DNA of 64,000 bases, from the NCBI GenBank assembly GCA_032164245.1, contig JAVMKO010000003.1, positions 86,162,390-86,226,389 on the forward strand, given 5' to 3'. How positions within the stretch are numbered: position 1 is the first letter of the stretch; the number at the start of each line of letters is the position of its first letter. Positions 58,455-64,000 of the stretch are shown here, piece by piece. Under the pieces are notes generated by a model. That model did no database searches. It saw only the letters and a program-made list of their open reading frames with translations, and was not told the origin of the DNA. The translations under genes and the position numbers were made by a program. The DNA comes from Sternotherus odoratus. Lineage: Eukaryota; Chordata; Testudines; Kinosternidae.

Positions 58455-59128
58455 GAGACTATTGGATTTCAAGAAGCTGGATAGGAGTCAGCAGTGTTCC
58501 CTTTTTGCCACAAAGACCAACAGCATATTGGACTCTATTAGTAGAAGCATTGCCAGCAGATCAAGGCAAGTGATTATTCCCCTCTATTTGGCACTGGTCG
58601 GCCACACCTCGAGTACTGCATCCAGTTTTTGTCCCTTCACTACAGAAGGGATGTGGACAAATTGGAGAGAGTCCAGTGGAGGGCAACAAAATTATTAGGA
58701 GGCTGAGACACATGACTTACAAGGAGAGGCTGAGGGAACTGGGTTTATTTAGTCTGCAGAAGAGAAGAGTGTGGGTGGGGAGGGAGATTTGATAGCAGCC
58801 TTCAACTACCTGAAGAGGGGTTCCAAAGAGGATGGATCTAGACTGTTCTCAGTGGTGGCATATGACAGAACAAGTAGCAATGGTCTCAAGTTGCAGTGAG
58901 GGGAGGTCTAGGTTGGATATTAGAAAATACTATTTCACTAGGAGGGTGGTGAAGCACTGGAATGGGTCACCAGAGGTAGTGGAATCTCCATCCTTAGAGG
59001 TTTTTAAGGCCCGGCTTGACAAAGTCCTGGCTGGGATGATTTAGTTGGTGTTGGTACTGCTTTTAGCAGGGGATTGGACTAGATGACCTCCTGAGGCCTT
59101 TTCCAACCCTAATATTCTATGATTATAT
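58455..59128 (+). mobile_element. CR1-clade LINE 3' end, sense
   Basis: ORF2 C-terminus and 3' end: 'gccagcagatcaaggcaagt', 'agtccagtggagggcaacaa', 'cttacaaggagaggctgagg', 'ttatttagtctgcagaagag', 'gatggatctagactgttctc', 'actaggagggtggtgaagca' (protein blocks [14 protein letters not shown] and [12 protein letters not shown] near 58900-59044), then 'ggattggactagatgacctc' and the tail 'attctatgattatatgat'. 5' truncated. Same subfamily as 47764-48186. A stop and indels break the frame. Confidence 0.93.
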
Positions 59129-60781
59129 GATATTGATAATACCCAGGTAACTGAAAGTTTGCTGCATTTGCTTTATGGGTGAAATTTGTTTTACATGCCT
59201 TGCCTCTCTGGTGAAGCATTTGGTTTTCTTGAACATTCTGTTTTAAGCAGAGATTGGCTAAATTCATCAAGTTTATATCTGGAATTTGATCAGAATCTGC
59301 ATTTCCCTAAATCAGTTGGAAGGAGTACTGGATCCATTATTCTGCCTAATTTTACATCTGGGATGACTGTTGCTTGCACTAGTCACTAGACTAGTCACAC
59401 AACCTTTGTGTTGCTCCATTTTCATAAACTATACTTCAAATGTTTAATATTGATATTATCAGAGCACACCAAAGGGAAATCCAGTGTGGTTTCTTAGGGA
59501 GAATTTTGGTTTTAGAGCACAGACTTAAAGTTGCTTCCAAATTTTTGTGAACACCAAACTCTCAATCTATGAAAGACCTTACAGTCATGCTTAACTTTAA
59601 ATACTTGAGAAGTTCCATTAAAGCTAAATTAATATGCAGAAGTGTTTGCAGGATCTGGGTCTGAGGCTCCTGTCTTGTAAAGGCTTACACTCATGCTTAA
59701 ATGTTCACATTGTGTTTCCATGTGGAACTTATGTGTGTAAAATTAAACATATGTATACGTTTTTGAAGGATCAGTGCTTAAGCTGATTTTATATAGTGCT
59801 TAGACTGATTATGACAGTACAGACCCATGGAAAACCCATTTTTGACAACCAAGGTGATTAAATATGTTACGTTTTCAGAGGTGGTAAAAGCATTCACAAT
59901 GAAAGCTGAAATACTTGAAGTGTGATCATTTTGCATTTTGTTGAAAATTTGACATTTTTCATTACATTTTCAAGCAAAAATTGAGGTCATTAGAAAAAAA
60001 AACCACAGCAAAACTAAGAAATAGTGATTTTTGCATAAGTTATCACATCAAAATAATATTTTCACAGTATTTCAAGGGCATAAATATGGTTAAAACATAA
60101 CTGAAAAAAACTATTTCAGGAACTATTTCTACCATTCTCCACAGTTGTATTTCCTAGGTTTTAGTACTCTTCATTCTAATAAAGGGCTAATAAATGGCTT
60201 TGTAAGGTACTTCTGTCCTATTTAATTTACACAGAGTCTAAGCCTTCAATTTTGCTAAGATTAACTTTATGTTCCCCTAGTAGTCTCATTGATGCGAATG
60301 GAACTATTTGCACTGTGTAAACTTAATCATGTGTTAGTGTTCGCAGGATCAGTGCCTATGTGTGTTATTCCAGGGCACGTTAGGTTAGATTGCAATCACA
60401 TTAAAGCTAGCAGAGCCCTGTTGTCTAAAGAATTGCTGTACAGCTGTGAACAAAAGTAGAATTTAATAGATGAGTGTAGGTATGGCCTATACTTTTTCTT
60501 TGTGAGAGAATAGAGTTTAGGCAATTAACTCATCCACTTTTTGATGAAGGTCATTACCAGCTTAAATAATGATGTGTTGAAGACTGGTATGATTTGTTCA
60601 ATACGGTATGCTTTAAAATATTCTGAGTCATTTCACCCAAGAACATTCTGTTTATTTGCTTAGTTCTAACATTATCTGATACTATAAAACTGACCTTTAA
60701 GTAGCCCCCGTGCAGAAGTACTCTTTGTTCTAGGCATACAAGAAATCTTGAATATTGTCAGTTGCAGGTTACTTTTTATAT
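59129..60781. other. Unassigned AT-rich DNA
   Basis: No gene or repeat recognised. Confidence 0.4.
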
Positions 60782-61187
60782 TGTGGCAGGGTGGGCTTGA
60801 CCCAGCCTGCCGCCCTTTTAAGAGGGAGAAAAGCCCTCTGCAAACCTCCCTTGCAGAAAGCCTAATTAGCCACCTGGGCTGCAGAAGGCTGAGGCTGGAT
60901 GAGCTGCACCTGGCAGCCTCCTCAGGGGGATATAGGCCTGCCAGGAAGGAAGCCCAGGGTGGTAGTATGGAGTGAGAGAAAGAGCTGTGTAGCGCTGTAT
61001 GTAGAGCTGAGCTATATAGAGCTGTGAGCTATAGAGCTGTGAGTAGAGCTGTAAGCTGAAGAGCTGAACTGTATAAAGCTGTGTACATTGGTGTGGGGCC
61101 TTGCACTGTGAAATAAAGAGCACTGTTGGAGCCAAAGAAGAGTTTCCTGCCTGTTTCTGAAGAGGGGTGAGAAAGCGATCTGTCACA
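60782..61187 (+). mobile_element. Solo LTR, 406 bp
   Basis: Starts TGTGGCAGGGTGGG and ends GATCTGTCACA. The flanks share ATAT on both sides (60778-60781 and 61188-61191), consistent with a 4-bp duplication, although the right flank is a microsatellite. A TATA-like 'gtataaagc' lies at 61070 and AATAAA at 61112-61117. 60985-61080 is a degenerate tandem run of 'agagctgtgagctat'-type units. No viral genes flank it. Confidence 0.78.
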
Positions 61188-61221
<34 letters not shown>

Positions 61222-61222
61222 T
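61188..61222 (+). repeat. (AT)n(GT)n microsatellite
   Basis: Directly follows the LTR end. Confidence 0.93.
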
Positions 61223-61845
61223 TATGTAATATATTTTTAGAAATAGCTGGAGTTCAGCCATTTCTGAGTGAAAGCATGGAGATTAGAGGAAGATCAAAAA
61301 CTGAGCCAGAGAAGGGTGAAGGAGCAAACTAACATTTGAAACCTAGAACTGTATACTAATTAGATGGCCATTCTTTTTTCAAGAATTTATACAATGTTTT
61401 GAGCAAGTCACAACAATGGTATATTTTACTCACATATATGCATGTGCAGCTCCTAATCAAGTTCATGGAAGTAAGTAACTAATACTACAAAGATCCCCAA
61501 AATTTAATTTACTTGTTCTACTTAATTTTGTAATGCATGGGTTTCAGTTATAGCTATTGAGTACAGGTAATAACATCACAGTGTTACAGATCAAAGAAGA
61601 CAAATGCAAATGTATTGGCTAAGACCCAGATCCTCAAAAGTATTTACTATTTGGGAGTTAGGGCCAGATCATCAAAGATGTTTGGGCATCTAAGTCTCTC
61701 CAGTATATTGGCTTTGTATAAAATTGCCAGCTTCCCCAAAACTCAGAAATGTAATGAGAAATTACATTAGAAGTTAAACTTTATTGAAAGCCACACACAG
61801 CTTCTTCCTCAAGTTCAAACTGCCTCTGAACTATGTTTTCTGTAG
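61223..61845. other. Unassigned AT-rich DNA
   Basis: 61627-61720 ('acccagatcctcaaaagta', 'gggccagatcatcaaagatg') has the look of a widespread sauropsid repeat that I cannot name. No gene. Confidence 0.35.
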
Positions 61846-61884
61846 GTAACAAGAGTCCTGTGGCACCTTAAAGACTAACTAAAG

Positions 61885-63017
61885 TGTGACGGTGCTGTTC
61901 CTGGTGGGATCCAACTGTGAGTGTCAGATCAGGACAGATTGCTTCCAAAGGGGCAACTACAGCCCCAAGCTGGGGTTTTTCCACACTAAGGCAAACCAAA
62001 CCAGCCAAACAGAAAAGACTTTGGTTTCACCCCACTGGCTAACCACAGGTCACACAAGCAATTCCCTTAGACACTCCAGCTTCCCAGTATCACCACCACC
62101 AGCCACCTGTCCTGGGGATCAGTGGTTATGAAAACCAATCCCCCAAATAAAGAAAACGGTTCTCCCCAATTCCAAGGAATCAGGCCCCAGACCCAGGTCA
62201 ATATACAAATCAGATCTTACCACAAATCACGCTGTTGCCAATCCTTTAGAATCTAAAATCTAAAGGTTTATTATACAAGGAAAAAGGTATAGGTGAGGGT
62301 TAAGAATGGTTAAAAGAAATCAATTACATGCAGTAATGGCACATCTCTTGGTTTAGGCTTGCAGCAAAGGTAGAATAAACTGCAGGTTCAAATCAAAGTC
62401 TTAGAATGCATCCCATTTGGGGGATGGGTCAGCACCTTAGTTCAGAGTTCACCTGTGTAACAAAGTCCATTCAGAGCTGGAAGCAAGACAGGCTGCATGC
62501 TGAAGGTAAAGACGAAAAATGGAGAGCTGTAGCAGCTTCCTTTATAGTTTTTTCCCTTCCTGCTGTGAAAATTCCAGCCCCATGGAGTTCTGGAGCCACA
62601 TGGGCAGATCACATGACCATGCATGACTCATATTTGCAGGCAGCAGTCATTATGCCCAGGCTTTCTCTTGTAGACTTTTTGTCTGGATTGGAGCATTCCA
62701 AGCTCCCAGAGTTCACTGTGTTGCTGATAGTCCCTTAATGGGCCATCAGGCAGCCCAAGCCAAGCTGATGCCCAGTATTCAGGAATCTTCTTCCCCAGCA
62801 GAGCACAATATTTGGAAAGACAGACAGTCCAGAGCCAATATTATAGCTCTAACTACAAAATTGATACACACATATCACTGGCATATTCATAATCAGCCAT
62901 TCATAACCTGGTTGTAGGCACCCATTATGACCCCCTGTACATAAGATTTGGTGCCACTATAGGACTCTGGTTGCAGCAATGATTTATAGGGTCCCAAATT
63001 ATTTCAGTAACGTGACA
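61885..63017 (-). mobile_element. Solo LTR, 1133 bp, nested in PLE
   Basis: Runs from TGTGACGGTGCTG to AACGTGACA, flanked by exact TAAAG (61880-61884 and 63018-63022), a 5-bp duplication as made by some retroviral integrases. Removing it restores the PLE sequence 'ctaactaaagtattggagc'. A poly(A)-signal-like AATAAA lies on the minus strand (TTTATT at 62266-62271, next to 'atctaaaatctaaaggt'), so the LTR is probably antisense. No viral coding sequence. The frames at 61886 and 62406 are chance. Confidence 0.88.
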
Positions 63018-63172
63018 TAAAGTATTGGAGCATAAGCTTTCATGGGCTAGTACCCACTTCGTCGGATGCAAGCAGTGGAAGTGTCCAGGGGCAGGTATAG
63101 AAAAGTAGGCAAGAACCAGGTAGGAGGTAACAAGGTTAGTCCAATTAGACTGAACCAGCTTGTTATCTCAAA

Positions 63173-63583
63173 TCAGGGAGGGTGGGTTATTCTTCTAGCA
63201 GTTGAATAGGGGGTGTGAACTCGGAGAGAGAAGAAGCTATTTTTGTAATTAGCAAGCCACTCAAGGTCTTCGTTCGGTCCCAGATTGAGTGTGTTAAATT
63301 TGCAAATGAATTGCAGCTCTGCAGTTTCTCTTTGCAGTCTGGACTTGAAGTTTTTTTGCTGCAGTATGGTGACTTTTAAATCTGTAATTGTGTGTCCAGG
63401 CAGGTTGAAGTGTTCTCCTACAGGTTTTTGTATATTGCCATTCCTGATATCTGATTTGTGTCCATTTATCCTTTTTCGTAGGGACTGTCCAGTTTGGCCG
63501 ATGTACATAGCAGAGGGACATTGGTGGCATATAATGGCATATATGACATTGGTTGATGTGCAGGTGAATGATATCTCATATGC
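63173..63583 (-). pseudogene. PLE GIY-YIG endonuclease domain, open frame
   Basis: About 136 codons read without stop from near 63583 (FTCTSTNVIYAIICHQC) to the stop at 63173-63175. Core motifs: NVIYAIIC (GIY position), MYIGQTGQSLRKRINGHKSD (YIG, catalytic-type Arg, His), KPVGEHFNLPGHTI (Glu), then LQQKNFKSRLQRETAELQFI and NTLNLGPNEDLEWL. The domain nicks DNA to start PLE retrotransposition. The RT and start codon are missing upstream because the copy is truncated, so it cannot make the full protein. The ATG at 63508 is internal. It is the best-kept nuclease of the four in this window. Confidence 0.87.
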
Positions 63584-63585
63584 AT

Positions 63586-63724
63586 ATTTTAAATTGTGTT
63601 ATAGTATGGATTTTGGATCATCCAATCTCATACATTCAAAAAATTATATCATATATTAAAGTTTCAAAGTCAAGCACTCAAAAATTAGGAACTGCCAGAA
63701 TGCCTATTGAACCTTAGTTCAGGC
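63586..63724. other. Unassigned DNA
   Basis: Short AT-rich gap between PLE and MIR with nothing recognised. Confidence 0.4.
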
Positions 63725-63975
63725 TCTTATGCACAACACGTAGTGTGGTTTACCAGACAGAATGCTGGACCGAGACTTAAGAGACCTGAGTTCTAGTTTC
63801 TTGTGTTTGCCACAGACCCTACTGAGTGACCTTGGACAAGTTACCTTCTCTCCTGTGTGCCTCAGTTCCCTTATTTGTAAAATGGAGATAATACTAACCT
63901 TCTTTGTAAAGCATTTGAGATCTACTGATGAAAACTCTATATAAGAAGTAGGAGTTATTATTATTATTACTATTA
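63725..63975 (+). repeat. MIR SINE, nearly full length, sense
   Basis: 'gaatgctggaccgagactta', 'agacctgagttctagtttct', 'gtgaccttggacaagttacc', 'gtgcctcagttcccttattt', 'gtaaaatggagataatacta', 'tttgtaaagcatttgagatc', then an (ATT)n tail. This is the MIR order in full, including the core. It is the clearest MIR in the window. Confidence 0.92.
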
Positions 63976-64000
63976 TATGCATTATGTTTCAGTCTTTAAT

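Larger units (their letters stand above)
61846..63585 (-). mobile_element. Penelope-like element (YIGQT family), antisense, split by LTR
   Basis: Segments 61846-61884 ('aacaagagtcctgtggcacc', 'ttaaagactaactaaag') and 63018-63585 join into one antisense PLE. From left to right they hold the 3' non-coding region ('cttcgtcggatgcaagcag', 'ggcaggtatagaaaagtag'), the 3' UTR and the nuclease ORF (63173-63583). The true 3' terminus and the RT are missing. An 1133-bp LTR sits in its 3' UTR. Confidence 0.9.

Noticed and set aside
63173..63508. GIY-YIG frame as a host or bacterial-type repair nuclease gene
   Set aside because: The flanking 3' region matches PLE copies elsewhere in the window, and a second copy sits in a PLE with target duplications at 30888-32033.

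Overview
The window reads as intergenic (or deep intronic) DNA of a turtle, most likely a cryptodire. The evidence is the repeat content. It has CR1-clade LINE pieces in both orientations, a tRNA-derived SINE at 42152-42314 whose tail matches the CR1 3' end (the turtle Pol III/Cry-type SINE layout), many Penelope-like elements (PLEs), PIF/Harbinger, Tigger and hAT DNA transposons, and old MIR copies. I found no host exon, tRNA, rRNA or CRISPR that I can defend. All recognisable coding sequence belongs to mobile elements, and nearly all of it is broken.

Layout. 1-7750: a CR1 3' end, an old MIR, a Harbinger-type MITE, a CR1 tail, and a PLE fold-back inside an LTR-like repeat. 7752-8432: a Tigger-type MITE with a GC-rich minisatellite core. 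8433-16920: AT-rich, with MIR and CR1 scraps. 16925-20243: a sense CR1 cut inside its reverse transcriptase by a second Tigger MITE (17873-18729) made of GC hairpin repeats. 20244-30462: hAT, Harbinger MITE, LTR, PLE and CR1 fragments in otherwise plain DNA. 30463-34330: an antisense CR1 split by a PLE (exact 14-bp duplication) and by a hAT element (exact 8-bp duplication). 35701-39337: a nearly full-length PIF/Harbinger transposon with both genes, a Myb/trihelix DNA-binding protein on + and a DDE nuclease on -. 42152-45013: SINE, split MIR and an inverted PLE. 46321-49337: a more decayed Harbinger carrying a nested CR1 and a nested PLE. 50626-59128: hAT, PLE, LTR and CR1 copies, including a PLE with recognisable RT and nuclease remnants. 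60782-63978: a 406-bp solo LTR, a PLE split by an 1133-bp solo LTR, and a sense MIR.

The strongest signals are these. Three independent PLE insertions have perfect target-site duplications of exactly 14 bp. Several PLE copies begin with an inverted copy of their own 3' region. One PLE keeps an unbroken GIY-YIG nuclease reading frame (63173-63583). The Harbinger at 35701-39337 retains both genes with only a few lesions. Non-autonomous DNA transposons (two Tigger, and hAT) carry GC-rich tandem-repeat cores in an AT-rich background. These elements do not work together as a host pathway. They work as parasites: CR1 likely supplies the machinery for the SINE, Harbinger proteins for the Harbinger MITEs, and PLE proteins for the short PLE copies. 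Family assignments are from recognition of sequence and motifs; no database search was possible.
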